Part shown: positions 48,607 through 60,175 of the stretch, one piece after another
Numbering within the stretch: position 1 is the stretch's first letter
Layout: each line of letters opens with the position of its first letter
Source of the DNA: Lepeophtheirus salmonis
Taxonomy: Eukaryota > Arthropoda > Copepoda > Siphonostomatoida > Caligidae
NCBI RefSeq assembly: GCF_016086655.4
Contig: NC_052144.2
Span: 27,373,896 to 27,437,895 of the forward strand
Direction of reading: 5' to 3'
Length of the DNA: 64,000 bases
Translations under genes and position numbers: made by a program
Notes under the pieces: model-generated
The model's input: the letters and a program-made list of their open reading frames with translations, nothing else
Databases searched by the model: none
Told to the model about the DNA's origin: nothing

Positions 48607-51434
48607 AATAGGGAGTTGGTGATTTGTTCTATCTGTCAGAAGGAAATACAGAAGGACAGCTTTAATGATCACAAAGTTAAACTCCATAAGAATGACCCCA
48701 GCTGCAAGTATCAAGTGAAAATTGATCATAAGAAGCAGAAAACATTGAACTTTGCTGTTAAGAAAACTTCCTCTGCTACATCCTCATCCTCAGTCACTGC
48801 CTCCTCCTGTCCCAATGACCCTGCTCCAGTTGAGGCCTTACTGCCTGAACCAAGATCTGAAAAGTCCGTTTTTGCTGAAGAGAAAGTTACTGCAGACACA
48901 GAAAATAATGGCGACTCATCAAATTACCCCAGCGGACGGATTTCTCATGGAATAAGACTTCCAATCTCGATATCGGACCAATCTTCTCTCCCGAGCAGCT
49001 CTCTGTAGTCAACAACAACAATATTCCCTCTGCAGAGGACTCTGAGACTAGCAACAATGTCCAGGGAGGTGAGAAGAGCAAGACTGAGGAGATGGAGTTT
49101 GTGGACGGAGGCCCAGAGTACCCTGTCGTCTTCATGAACCAGCTGGGTGACCCGATACTTACCGGGCGGGAGCCAAAGCGGAAGGACATCCAGACCAGAA
49201 CCAGAGTGGAGACTGAGCGGGAAACTCGTTGAGAGAGATCATCCTCTACAGCCCAAGTTACAAACATACAGTCCTCAGATAGATGACAAATACTCCAGAG
49301 ACTTTCAATATGATTGGTTCCGTAAGTTCCCGTGGCTAGAATATGACGAGGTTGAAAACTCAGCCAAGTGTTTCGCCTGTTCCAAATTTTCCATTTCCAA
49401 CCTTGGGAAATTTGAGTTCAAAACATGGAAAAACAGTTCCTCGTTGAAAGTTCATTCTAACAACAAAAAACACAAACTGTCGATGGAAAAGTGGATCAAT
49501 TTCCTCACATCAAAGAGAAAGAATACCTCCGTTCTCGGCCATGTTCAGTCTCAACATGCTGAGGAAGTCGTGAAGTGGCGAGCTGTTGGGTTCCTCGCAA
49601 AGCAAGGATTGGCATTTAGGGGCGATTACGAAACAAGAGAAAACTTGACGGAATCTAATGAAAACAATCGAGGAAACTTCTTGGAGCTTTTGTCCCTGCG
49701 TTCACACGACAATCATATTCTCAAAGATAAACTGGAGGCCGAAGTTAAAAAATTTGGTTCAGCTGGGGCAGGTTTTGCCAAATTGACTTCACCTGACATC
49801 ATAATGAGCTGATAGAGATTATAGCATCCAAAGTGACGGAAAATATAATTGAAGATGTCAAGACTTGTGCCGGCGATGATGACTACTGGTTCTCTGTGAT
49901 TGTTGATGAGACATCAGATATGTCAAACACGGAGCAGTTCAGTCTGTCACTGGGATATCGGACGAGTGAAGGCATCAAGAAAGAGAGCTTCCTCAAGTTT
50001 GTAAAAGTTACCCAGACTGACGGCAAATATTTGTTTGAGGAGCTTCACGAGGCTGTCAAGGATCTCGGCCTTATCCCCGCCCGCATTGTCTCCCTGGCCG
50101 CGGACGGTGCCTCCAACATATCCGGCATCAAGAAGGGGTTTTGGCGCCAGGTGGAAGGAAGCATCCCCACTGTGTGTCTACATCCACTGCAACACCCATG
50201 TCCTCAATCTTGTAGTCAAGGATCTTCTCTCAGATATAACCCTGTTGAGAAATACAATGGGGACAGTACAAATTTTATACAACTTCATTGAAGGGTCACC
50301 AAAGAGGTCAGCAATCTACAAGTCGGTGAAGATAACAAGTAAAGATGAGGAGCATGCCGAGGTGATGACCCTGAAGAACCAGTCTGCTACCCGCTGGAGT
50401 CTCTGCTACGATGCTGTACACGCTGTATCTCTAGGGATGGTCAGAATCATGAAGACCCTCATAATAATGAGAAAAGATAAAGATACATTGTCGAGTTCAA
50501 CAGCAACTTCTCTGCTCAACAGCATCTTTAGTCACGAATTTGTTTTCGGCATTGAACTGTTGAAGACACTCCTCAGAAACACATCTAGCTTGTCAGATGA
50601 ACTTCAAGGCAGAAAGGTTGCCCTAACAAAGGCCCGGAAACACGTCAACCTAGTGATTAGGACTCTTGAAGATCTTAAGAATGAGAAAATCTTTGAATCG
50701 ATCTGGAAACTTGCTGAGTTGAAGTCGTCTGAGATGAAATCAGTATTTGACCAGGAGGACTCAATTGATTTGGAATTCAAGGAGGCGAAGATTCCAAGGA
50801 GAATAAAGTGGAAAGGAACAACTGAATCCTACTTCCGTGAATCACATTTCGATGTTGCAATCAATAAGATTGTATTAGAGCTTGAGAGCAGATTTGCCAC
50901 CGACGATACAAACATCACAATGGATCTCATTGCAATCGTCAATGACAGTGAAGTGGAGACCTGTGTTATTGAGCGTGTCGCCAAGCACTACAGACTTGAA
51001 CTCGAGCAGCTCCAGTCAGACCATGCAATCTTCCAGCAATTCAAGGTTAATATTATAATGTTTCATTTTGCATTATATGTTTAAAATTTATGTTTCACTA
51101 GGCAGATATTGACACAGAAGACATGGTTTCGTCACAAATTGCTGCGGAGTTAATAAGCTCGGGAGTATTCCGCCTGATGCCGGAGCTATACAAGGGGATC
51201 GTTATCCTGGCCTCAATGCCCATCAGCAGCTGTGAGGCGGAGCGGTAATTCTCCTGTCTCAGAAGGCTCAAGAACCACATGAGGACCACCATGGACCAGG
51301 AGAGGCTCTCCTCCCTCACCCTCTTGAACATGGACAAGGTGATGGTGGACAAGGTGCTCCATGAAGACATGGACAGTTTGATTGACACCTTTGCGTCAAG
51401 GAAAGAGAGGAAAAACTTCTTTTTCAAATCATGA
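48577..51434 (+). pseudogene. hAT transposase pseudogene (TTF zinc finger, DUF4371 and dimerisation domains)
   Basis: The gene begins MYHGKRKTHF at 48577. An N-terminal zinc-finger-like cluster CSICQKEIQKDSFNDHKVKLH (codons 15-35) is followed by a serine/proline-rich linker. The frame then shifts near 48945 and back near 49200. The TTF-type zinc finger follows (FPWLEYDE, CFAC, about 49329-49390), and the DUF4371 region runs to 49800. After a shift near 49800, VIVDETSDMSNTEQF (about 49890-49935) carries the first catalytic aspartate and AADGASN (about 50098) the second. A further shift near 50165 leads to the long open part up to 51045. The last exon has SCEAER-stop-FSCLRRLKNH (51247-51249 is TAA where family members have serine) and ends at 51434. 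At least four frame changes and one stop make it non-functional as one protein. Confidence 0.85.
51046..51101 (+). other. Probable short intron in hAT transposase gene (56 bp)
   Basis: The reading frame runs into a stop shortly after FQQF(K). AAG|gttaat at 51045/51046 and ttcactag|gca at 51101/51102 are good splice sites, and joining them continues the protein in phase 0 (QQFK then ADIDTEDMV). The length is small but allowed in arthropods. Without cDNA this stays a prediction; a deletion plus insertion would look similar. Confidence 0.6.
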
Positions 51435-51932
51435 TAAAGAACACATGCATTTTTTTCTTTCATTTTTTTCAAGCACATCACGACGTATACATGCGAGTTA
51501 AGAACATCAACACTTGTGAACATAATTTATTTTCTGTCGATGTAACCGTTTCATGGTATATTATAATCTCGTTCATTATCTTCATCCGTTATTATTTTAA
51601 AAATATTTAAGGAGGTTTAAATTGTTTGACTTAATTGTATAGTTCAAAAATTTTCTCTCATTCTTGCACCGTGCATTTTATACTCCATTATACTCCTTCC
51701 TTTATGAATAGGTTGGCATTGATTTTCCGTCTAAAGTTTTTCCTTTTCATTTTATTTTTCCCAATGTTTGCCTGAAGAAAATAATGGTCAGACAGTCCAT
51801 TGGACGATATTCTTGCAAGATTTAATCTATGCTGTAGCATTTGCCCTGTTGAAATATCCCACGTTCACCACTGAAAATCAACCGTTCACCCTTGTAAAGC
51901 GGACCAAAAAATCTTCCTGACATACGGCACTG

Positions 51933-51940
51933 GTTAAGAG
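51933..51940. repeat. Target-site duplication of hAT element, right (gttaagag)
   Basis: Exact repeat of 47754-47761. Confidence 0.93.
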
Positions 51941-52779
51941 TAAAGGTCAAAGTCACAAAAAAGGTTAAAACGTAGCATCGACTAGTACTTTTGAACAAAT
52001 TGAATTACAGAGCTGAAATCATCTCATTGTGGCACACATTACATACTACATGTTCAACATTGCATATTTTTGACTTTCACCTAGAGAAGAAATGATATTT
52101 CATTTTGGAAATATGACCATGGGAGGATGTTTCAAAGCTACCACGTGTCCATTCTAGTTTGTAGATCTTTTATACGAGAATGGTCTTCAAAGTTTACGAC
52201 TTAAAAAAGATTCAATACAATTTTTGGGAATTCTTTTATTTACTTCTTGGAACTATTCATACTGCTCCCAAAGATGTTCCCTTCTCTGTAATCCTTCCTA
52301 ATAGTTTTCAGGTTTTTTATCTGGAAATAATTGTTATATAAGGTGATTGCCTCTTCATTTGATGAACACCTTTGCAGTACACTGTTTACACTGCGGTTTT
52401 TTTTTTGTTTTGTTTCGGGCGTATACTGTTGTATCCAAATTTCATATATAGTAATTAATCGGCACCTAAACTGCATCAACAGAGCGATACTCGACTTTAT
52501 CTATCTTTACAGAAACACTGAACCCCTATACCCCCCCCCCACACAGACAAACGACTTTTACATAACAACTGAACTTACAAAATGGTTGAAACTGTCAACA
52601 GATGCTAGATAATTGTGACAAACATTTATTTACGGATACTAGTATTTTCATATTGAGATAGGAAACTTTTCAGAACATTGTTGTCTATTTGACATTCAAT
52701 TCTTTAAATATTGTTAATAACTTTTTACTCAGCGTATAAAATTTTTTTTAATGAAAGTTAATAGCTAATGTTTACCCGG
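51941..52779. other. No recognised gene
   Basis: AT-rich with a few less biased words. There is a run of ten C at 52531-52540. Open frames 52240-52479(-) and 52331-52612(+) overlap on opposite strands and have no motif. Confidence 0.5.
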
Positions 52780-53860
52780 CGGTTTTGTGGCCAAGGAGAG
52801 AGTGAATATCGCATTGAAAATGCTCAACGATATTTCTTCTTTATTTATATTTCTCTTTGGTTCGGGCGAGCGTTAGGGTATTCTTAAATGCATTATTATA
52901 TTGCACCTGTATTTACAGGATTATATTATATTATTATGAATTTAAATTATAAAAAAGTGTTACAAATTCCAAAATTTCATACCATCATTTATGCTTGAAA
53001 AAATTTGTCTAGATGGGAAATTTACATTTTATTTATTAATCAAAATTTAAGAAGAAAATATGTAAAATTCTTTTTTTACTTATTTTGCAAAAATAAGTAA
53101 ATAATATTTTTGGGCATTATCAAAAGGAACACAAAACTACCCCAAAAAAAATTCTTAAATGCCAAACGAGAAAAGTTATGGATAATAATGTTTTCGAAAA
53201 AAATAACCTTTGATAACTGGTTCTTTTTGGCATATATTGCAAAAGTTATATCATAAAATGTTTTCTAAATTAAAAATAATACGAAAGAAAGTTAAGGCTT
53301 ATAAATTATTTTCTTAAATGCATCGTTTTGTGGCATTTCTTTTTATAAATAAAAAATCGACTCTAAAAAAAATATGAAAAAAATTGCAAGAAATTGAATA
53401 AAAATTGATTTTTTTGAAGAAAATGACAGATATTTCAATTCAACATAATAAATTCTTGTGTCAAATTTATATACAAATAAATTTCCAAACATATTTCTAC
53501 AAACTTTATTTGATCTACAAATCCATTATTCAATTGGAAATCCTTATTTTTTTTTGCACCTGAAAGAAACCGAAAGTTTAATTTTCACCGATTTATTTTT
53601 TGGCCAATTACTTTTATATATTTAAATAAGTTAAGCACACATTATTAGTTTTTATTTCAGACGCCAGTCACTTCTTGATTTATAACTCAGCCCCAAATCT
53701 AGTCTCCTTAACCTCCAAAAAACAATTTAAAATAAGCCCTCTTATATTAATCCCGAAAATTGGGACCCCCGTCTTAACCTGATTGGGTTCAAAGAAGGTA
53801 CTCATACAAATTTTAAGCCTCTTAGGTCACACAGCATGGGTACCCATAAAAAGACGCACA
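52780..53860 (+). repeat. Dispersed repeat family E, copy 2
   Basis: Matches the reverse complement of 29285-30125 in collinear order. Landmarks are ggccaagga (52790-52798), atatttcttctt (about 52829-52840), tgcatcgttttgt (about 53320), aaatgacagatatttcaatt (about 53422-53441), tgtcaaatttatat, ttctacaaac(t)ttattt (about 53495-53511), and the end block ccccgtcttaacctg, gggttcaaa and tgggtacccata (about 53767-53848). It is longer than copy 1, so one has gained or lost internal sequence. No coding capacity is seen; whether it is a non-autonomous DNA element is open. Confidence 0.7.
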
Positions 53861-56169
53861 CCCATTTAATTTTAAATGTATAAGATAACATCTTTATTAT
53901 TCATTTTCTTATTAACTTGTTGGGTACACATCTAATAATATCAATTAAAGCCGTTTATTCCTTATAACTATTGCAATATTCTCCTTTTACTACAGTACTT
54001 ATGGTCTTTATGGGGATCGCTCTATTACTTTTGTGAATGAAGCTTACTACAATGAAAAGAGAGAGAAGGATATATACAATTATAGTTTTCCCTCCATTTT
54101 TTATCTTAAGATAATTACACACTGCCATATCAGCCTCAAATTCGTAAATTTGCCTCGTTCCATTCGTTGTTCTTCTCTTCTTCCCTCTCTCTTTATTTCT
54201 TTCCCGTCCCCTCCCTCTTTATGCGTTTGACTTTTACAAATTAGAGTTGGAACGCGTTTGAAATCCACTCTTGATGATTTCTATTACTCATTTACTTCTT
54301 GGCTTGATATAAGGATGTACCTATTTATTACACATCGAGGGATTATATACATATATATATGTCACGTACAAGTTGCAACTAATAAATTAGATGTATTGTT
54401 TAACATGAAGAATATAGAGTACAGCAAGTCAAAGGCAAGTCTCAAGTCTTTGCACATAACTCTGAGCCCTGTGATCAAGTTGAGTCAAAAGTTTTTAAAA
54501 TATGGACACAAGTACACTTCTAGTCACAAGTCCTTAGTCCAAGTCCCAACCTTTGACTTGTGATGATGATAATGCAATAATTGAATCTTCTATGGAGAGT
54601 CGAGTTATATTTATGATGTCAACTCCAACTATTTGCATGAAAATAACTAATTGATAAGGCATATGCTCTTGCACATTATGAAGGACAAATGCCCACAATA
54701 ATACATAATAACCAAGTAATTTGAGTAGATCAAAATGAAATGACAACGTCAATGTATCCTTGTAAAATAATATGTCATTATGTAAGGTGTAGTGAGGCTA
54801 GAAACTGTTACTTGTAGAATCTGCTTATTCTACACAACACATACATAGATAAAGATTAATCGAACTCACACAGAGCCCTAATTTTTTTGCAGAAAAGAAG
54901 AAGAAAACTCGCCAATTATTTGACAGTTGCAGCCCAAAACAGCCGGAATATTTCACAAACCAGCTGATATTTTACACTCTACTTCTGCTATATACGTAAT
55001 AAATAATATTACATATTATCTATATATTGTATATGAAAAGTTTCAAAAAGTCATTGTTTTAACAACTAAGGAGTACTACTCTTCTTGACTCCTCTTATTA
55101 ATGGGTATATTATATCTTCCGAACTCTGTGTGTCGTCATTCATCAAGTGTGAGTGTTACATATAGATTTGAAAACAATACTAAGAGTTATTCAAGTGTGT
55201 CATTCCAGGATTATATTTAACTGTTTATTTGAACTAAAAGTTGAATCTCTTGTTATTGTGGTTATGTTATTACTATTACTTATACTATTAAGAATCATTT
55301 GAAAAAACTTGAGAGAGGCCTTTTAAATAAAGTCTTCCTTGGTTCTACAGTATATTTAGTAATATTAATCATTATAGTTTTTTTTCGATTTTCATCAAAA
55401 GAAAACCAGGATTTCATATTTTCTTCTCTACAAAACTTCTCTTAGTTGATGTAAGTTCCAATGTTATTTCAATAAATGAACACATATATTATGAAACAAT
55501 TTGTAAAAATTATAAATACTTTATGTGCAGAAATATATTTATATAAGTATATGTGAGACAGTTAATGAATTATATGATTACTTTGTCAATGTCAATTTTC
55601 TATGTACAACTATTGACCACACCCATAGTCAAAGTATATTTTTGAAGCATTGACATGATTGTATTACGCAGCACATAACTTGACTATTCAATATATACTA
55701 TAGATATTTTTTTAAATAAAGATCTTAAATTTACAATGTAAATTTTTAAATTTATAATATCGTAATTTGACCTATACTAAAAATAAATAAATACGTGAAA
55801 ACTAAAAAAACAAACAATTCAGTTTATGTTTAATATTATATTTTATTAATGCATAGCTTCTGCAGAAATACGACAATATTTTGAAAAGTTTCCAAGCTCA
55901 AAAAAAAAAAAAAAAGATGGCAGCACTCGTAAATAAAAGCTAGTCACATCTATCTAGCTTCTGTTGAGAGTTACTCAAGAAAGTTTCAGCCACAGTTGTG
56001 TGATTGAGTTGGTGTAAGTAGGTTTGTGGAAAAAATTTCTGGAATTATATTTTTATTTTCAAATTAGTATTTTTAAACTCCACACATTTCCTGGGAGATG
56101 TGTGTAGATTTGAAAAAGGGAGACAGGAGACTATATTAAGAACTCATATATATTCATAATTTTTTATCG
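53861..56169. other. AT-rich stretch; degenerate caagtc repeats at 54.42-54.56 kb; possible LTR remnant at 55.9 kb
   Basis: 54418-54560 contains many copies of caagtc and related words separated by a few bases; the 101-codon open frame at 54258-54563 crosses this and is not a gene. Sequence 55914-56035 (agatggcagc..., ttactcaagaaagtttcagccacagttgtg) is GC-richer and lies just upstream of the Gypsy gag remnant. It could be the end of a long terminal repeat, but I cannot find the partner LTR. Confidence 0.4.
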
Positions 56170-57115
56170 CAAAAGCTATCCCATTAACTATTAATTAAGT
56201 TGGGAAAATTTGGATCCATATTTGAAATCAAACTTACCGAATACAAAGGTCGATCCAATTAAGAAAAAATATTTAGACTCATCAAGAATTCATATCCAAC
56301 CACCATATCAAATCGATGACGATATTATTTATTAAGGCTTCTTTAACATGGAATACTTATGTAAAATTAACTGCTATGATTGGAAAAACTCACGAAGAGC
56401 AAATATCAATATTAAGGACATGTTGCTCACATGAGTTCCTCACTAAAGTTTGAAATAACTTTGGGATAAATACAAACACAAATTGGACTTAAATGAAATT
56501 ATAAAAGACATTACTTAATACCTAAAAGAGAAAAGACTAATAGCAACAAGGCGATACAAATTATTTATAAGACAAAAAGAGTGTACAGAAACATTCAAAG
56601 AATTTTACTGTTGCTTGAATTTTTTAGGTGAAACACATAATTTTAATAATAAGTCAGAAGATTAGTTAGCTAATTTAATAATTTGCAATGACGAAGTACG
56701 ACGAAATTTGTTGGCGAAAAAGTAACAGCTATAAGCATGAAAGATATTATCACTTCATGTGAAAAAGTAAAACCAGCAAAAAATAATCTTAACGATATAG
56801 TATCAAAGTGTGTCAACGACAATATAAAGTCAAGCAGATTCAATATATATCGAAGAAGAAGAATTCAAGACCATGGGAGATCGTAGAACAAGGACCAACA
56901 AAGATTTTGTAGACATTGTGGCTTTTTATTTCCTCATAAGAATGGGAAAAAATACTTGCAAAAACGTGTAATGCACTAAATGTGCTAAGGGAGGCCATTT
57001 TGCAAGATTTTGCAGACGTTTAAAAGAAACTATATCGATCATCAACTCCATTCAAAAATTAGTATTGAATAAACAACCCATCAATGCATTGAATGCTTAT
57101 AAAAATGTAATGGGA
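56170..57115 (+). pseudogene. LTR retrotransposon (Gypsy-type) gag remnant with zinc knuckle
   Basis: Plus-strand broken frames. Around 56200-56330 lies an N-terminal gag-like part (KVDPIKKKY, then RIHIQPPYQIDDDIIY). Helical capsid-like sequence follows between about 56480 and 56760, including GEKVTAISMKDIITSCEKVK. Then NNLNDIVSKCVNDN (about 56784), FCRHCGFLFPHKNGKNTCK (about 56910-56965) and the CCHC knuckle CTKCAKGGHFARFC (about 56973-57014) appear. The C-x-x-C plus H/C pattern followed by a CCHC knuckle is typical of arthropod Gypsy gag proteins. Stops and shifts are frequent, and no protease or reverse transcriptase follows, since a mariner remnant begins by 57.34 kb. It is a truncated, dead copy. 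Confidence 0.75.
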
Positions 57116-57339
57116 AGTTGAGTCCAGTTACCAAACCCAATTACAAAGGGGTGGGTCAAATTTGGAAATTTAATTTCATAGAAACACCAAAGATATAAAA
57201 TACAATATTATACAGTAATGATCATCATAATGTCTACATGTTAGTCAATAAAGACAAATAAGGATATATACTAGGGGGAAGGGCAGTCTTTATCTGTTGA
57301 ATATGTTCACTTTTTTATGTAAGAATCTAACTAAAATAA

Positions 57340-57932
57340 TATTCAGGATGACAATTTTAAGCTCGAGAAAGATGTCTCCTTCAGGACGTCCCTGAGAGAC
57401 AAGGGCACTCAAAATCATCACACAAGTCAAGGGCCTGGTAAAGAAAAAAAACTCCGATTTAACGTTTGAGAGGTTTCAGTGGACCTTTTCCTACCTCCCA
57501 TAGTGGTTTTTAAAATCCTGACGGATAATCTCCACTTCAAAAACCTTCTCTGCATGTGGGTACCCAATTCTTTTTTTCAGGCCAAGAAGCATGAGCGAGT
57601 GAAGCACTATAGGGCACTGATTGAGCTCTTACAGGACTATGGGAAGCAAATCTTAATCTCTGGATCCATTTATCTTCTATAAGATGAAGCACTTGCTCCA
57701 AGATTACGATTTTGATAGCCATGAAAACTTCACACGTGGCGTTCAGCGGGTGATGAAGTTAATGATCGAAGAGGAGCTCTCCAGGCAGTTGCGGGAGTTA
57801 CAGAACCACCTTTGCACGACAATATCCGAGTTCGAAGGGTATATGTGACATGATTGAGTATTTTTTTTAAACTTTAGAATGTCATTTTTTATCTTAATGG
57901 ACCGTCTCAATAATTTTGGAACAACCTAATAC
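57340..57932 (+). pseudogene. Mariner-like transposase remnant (different subfamily), internally deleted
   Basis: LTDNLHFKNLLCMWVPNSFF (57518-57577) and KKHERVKHYRALIELLQDYG (57584-57643) match the second DNA-binding helix region and the following linker of the mariner/SETMAR-type transposases (normally ...LRMRKLCSRWVP..L...QK..RV). After that a tail-like stretch KHLLQDYDFDSHENFTRGVQ (about 57687-57740) continues in another frame to SEFEGYM at about 57845. The catalytic blocks with the aspartates are missing. The right end gtctcaataattttggaac (57905-57923), continuing aacctaa, looks like a TIR; no matching left TIR was found, so the 5' end is probably lost. Confidence 0.7.
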
Positions 57933-58080
57933 ATCTCTTAACAAAGGGGCAAAATTAATACACAACTTTTGCCTAATATTACATTACTCGTGTATGTGAT
58001 TAAATAATATGATTTCTTATCGTTGATATTCTTACATTATGTAGGTTGGGATAATTATCTGTAGAGTTACGAAAACTGTG

Positions 58081-58423
58081 GCTCGTCATCACAAAAACAA
58101 GCTAGAATGCTTTTCCTCAAAACTAAGTGCGGATTTTATTTATTTTCTTCTACGAATGTTTACAAAATTCTATCTACAAATTAATCTTATTAAGCCATTG
58201 GAGGGACCACAAATTCCACTTAAGTATTCAAAATTGAAAATCACAATAATATAATGTTAAATTGACATATTTTATTTGAAAGGATATTTCAGGGCCAATA
58301 TTTGTCTCTTCAGTCAAATAAATGTTATAAATTATAGCTACAAATCTTAGATATCTTAACTCTTTCCAGAAATTTGAATACAATGCCTATAATTGTTTTA
58401 AGTATATCTATAAAATATTTGGC
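58081..58423 (+). repeat. Dispersed repeat family B, copy 3
   Basis: Collinear with 10221-10530 and 47961-48295. Landmarks are aagctagaatgcttttcctc (about 58099-58118), ttggagggaccacaaattcc (about 58199-58218), atatcttaactc (about 58350) and the aatgcctataattg block (about 58382). Non-coding. Confidence 0.65.
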
Positions 58424-60173
58424 TTCATATATATATGTAGGAAAAAAATATATAGGAATTTTAATATATTTTAAATTTTTTATTCAAGATTATTCTTATA
58501 TAGACGCGGGACAGCTCTAATTTAGAAATATTGAAATATTATTTTTGTAGCCTTTTGTTGAATAAATGCCTAAATACCAATAATAATTTGAATAGATTTT
58601 TATCAGATATATAAATTAAAGATCTATTTATTGTTTTTAATATTTGTACAAATTTGTTTCCAGCCTTTTCCTCTTTTTGCTTTTGTTTTAGGACTCTCAA
58701 TTTGTGTGGGTGGGTGAATGGAAAGCAGTTTTTGATAGAATCTTTCTCTAAAAAAGGAAGTAAAGGCCTCTTTTTTGTATTCATACTTTTCTAGTTATCC
58801 CTATATACCCTTGTAAAAACATGACATTTTTTTCGAAATAGTTCTCAAAACTTTGGAAAGCCGTTTAGTATTCCTTCATGTTTATAATTATCGATTTCGA
58901 ATGTCTAGAAAATGAAAAAAGAGAAATTGGAACTTCAATACGACAATTCAAATTTAAAGAATTGTTTTCAAAATAAAAAGTGTAGTAAGGCATTTTTACT
59001 AACAGATTGTAAAGTTTCTATTAAAAATATTTAGAAATGTAAATTTAATTGGTATAAGCTTTTTTTGAACAGAATGAATTCTTTATTATTTTCCTTCCTC
59101 TGCGCATTAATTACCCAACCAATGAGCAATTTTTTTGGTCTTAATATAAGCAATTGTAGCAGAAATATTTTAACACACCTGCATATTTTGAGGGGTGCAT
59201 CATGGGGTAATTATGTAAAGTCTGAGAAACACAAAATGGAACTGCTAATGTCGTCAACTGGAATTTCATTAAAAGTTAAGTTCACTTTGATGATGTCATA
59301 CGGAATGACTCATTCAGTTGTATGGCCGTTAATGGCTTCGGTTTCACAGTAAGTTAACAATCAATAAGTTTGTGAAAAGTGATCCCCCTCCTGCTACTGT
59401 CGATTACATCAAAATCATGTTAGTTGGCAATCATAAATTATTTATTGCCGTTGTTATGACATCATGTTACTGCCAATGAACTATCAATAAAAAGATAACT
59501 ACTTTTGATCTCGACTGTAATAAATAATTTATTTGTGAAGTAAATCGCTTTCAGACTACGTATATATGCTGTAACCGAATTTAGGCTTTATTCAACTAAA
59601 TTTTATCTATAATGATTTAATAATAATAACCACAAACAAACGTACTTAATATAAATATGTACAACCTCTATTCCATATCTAGCACATGATTCCTCGATGT
59701 TTACAACATTAGATATGCATATAATTAATGACAAACCGAACAATTACAATATTTATCACAATATAAAATTTACTAGAGGCGTTTTTGCACAAATTAATCC
59801 TATACGTAATTTAAATTAATGCATAAATGTATCGTACTTAATAACTCAATTTTCAATATATAATTAATTCTAGAATAATTTAATTTATTCTGCTAAAAAA
59901 ACGTGAAAAATGAACTCATTGAATTTTTATTGAAAACATTCATTTTAATCCGATTAAGCTAATAAGGATTTGATTCCCCCTCCAATCAATTTATGTTGGG
60001 TAGGATAGTTTTTCCCCCCATTTCCATTAATATTACTCTTTAGTTTACTGTACAGCCTCCATGAACTCACACTATTAATTATATTAACAAATAAAACTAT
60101 GAATAGGGAATAAAAAAATTGCATATGTCACACGTAAAAATGATTAAACAACAGTCTTTTTCCCTATACTTGG
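58424..60173. other. AT-rich stretch; unrecognised 95-codon open frame at 59065-59352
   Basis: The open frame 59065-59352(+) starts MNRMNSLLFSFLCALI, which looks superficially like a signal peptide, but the rest is not recognisable. The start lies in AT-rich DNA and there are no matching introns or neighbours. I regard it as chance or a decayed repeat. The minus frame at 58539-58784 is motif-free. Confidence 0.35.
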
Positions 60174-60175
60174 TA

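Larger units (their letters stand above)
47762..51932 (+). mobile_element. Complete hAT transposon, 4171 bp
   Basis: The left end cagggccgtacgtcag and the reverse complement of the right end cagtgccgtatgtcag match at 14 of 16 positions. gtccgctt motifs lie just inside both ends (near 47789 and, inverted, near 51898). A perfect 8-bp duplication flanks the element. The body holds a broken transposase gene (48577-51434), a copy of dispersed repeat family B in the 5' non-coding part, and a large inverted repeat over the gene start. The intact target duplication suggests fairly recent insertion compared with the many mariner fragments, although the gene has already decayed. Confidence 0.93.

Noticed and set aside
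48887..49267. 126-codon minus-strand frame inside the hAT gene
   Set aside because: Shadow of the transposase coding strand; no independent support.
51098..51523. 141-codon minus-strand frame
   Set aside because: Antisense shadow of the last hAT exon.
59065..59352. 95-codon frame with signal-peptide-like start
   Set aside because: Only the first 20 residues look meaningful; no family, no expression signal, no flanking exons.
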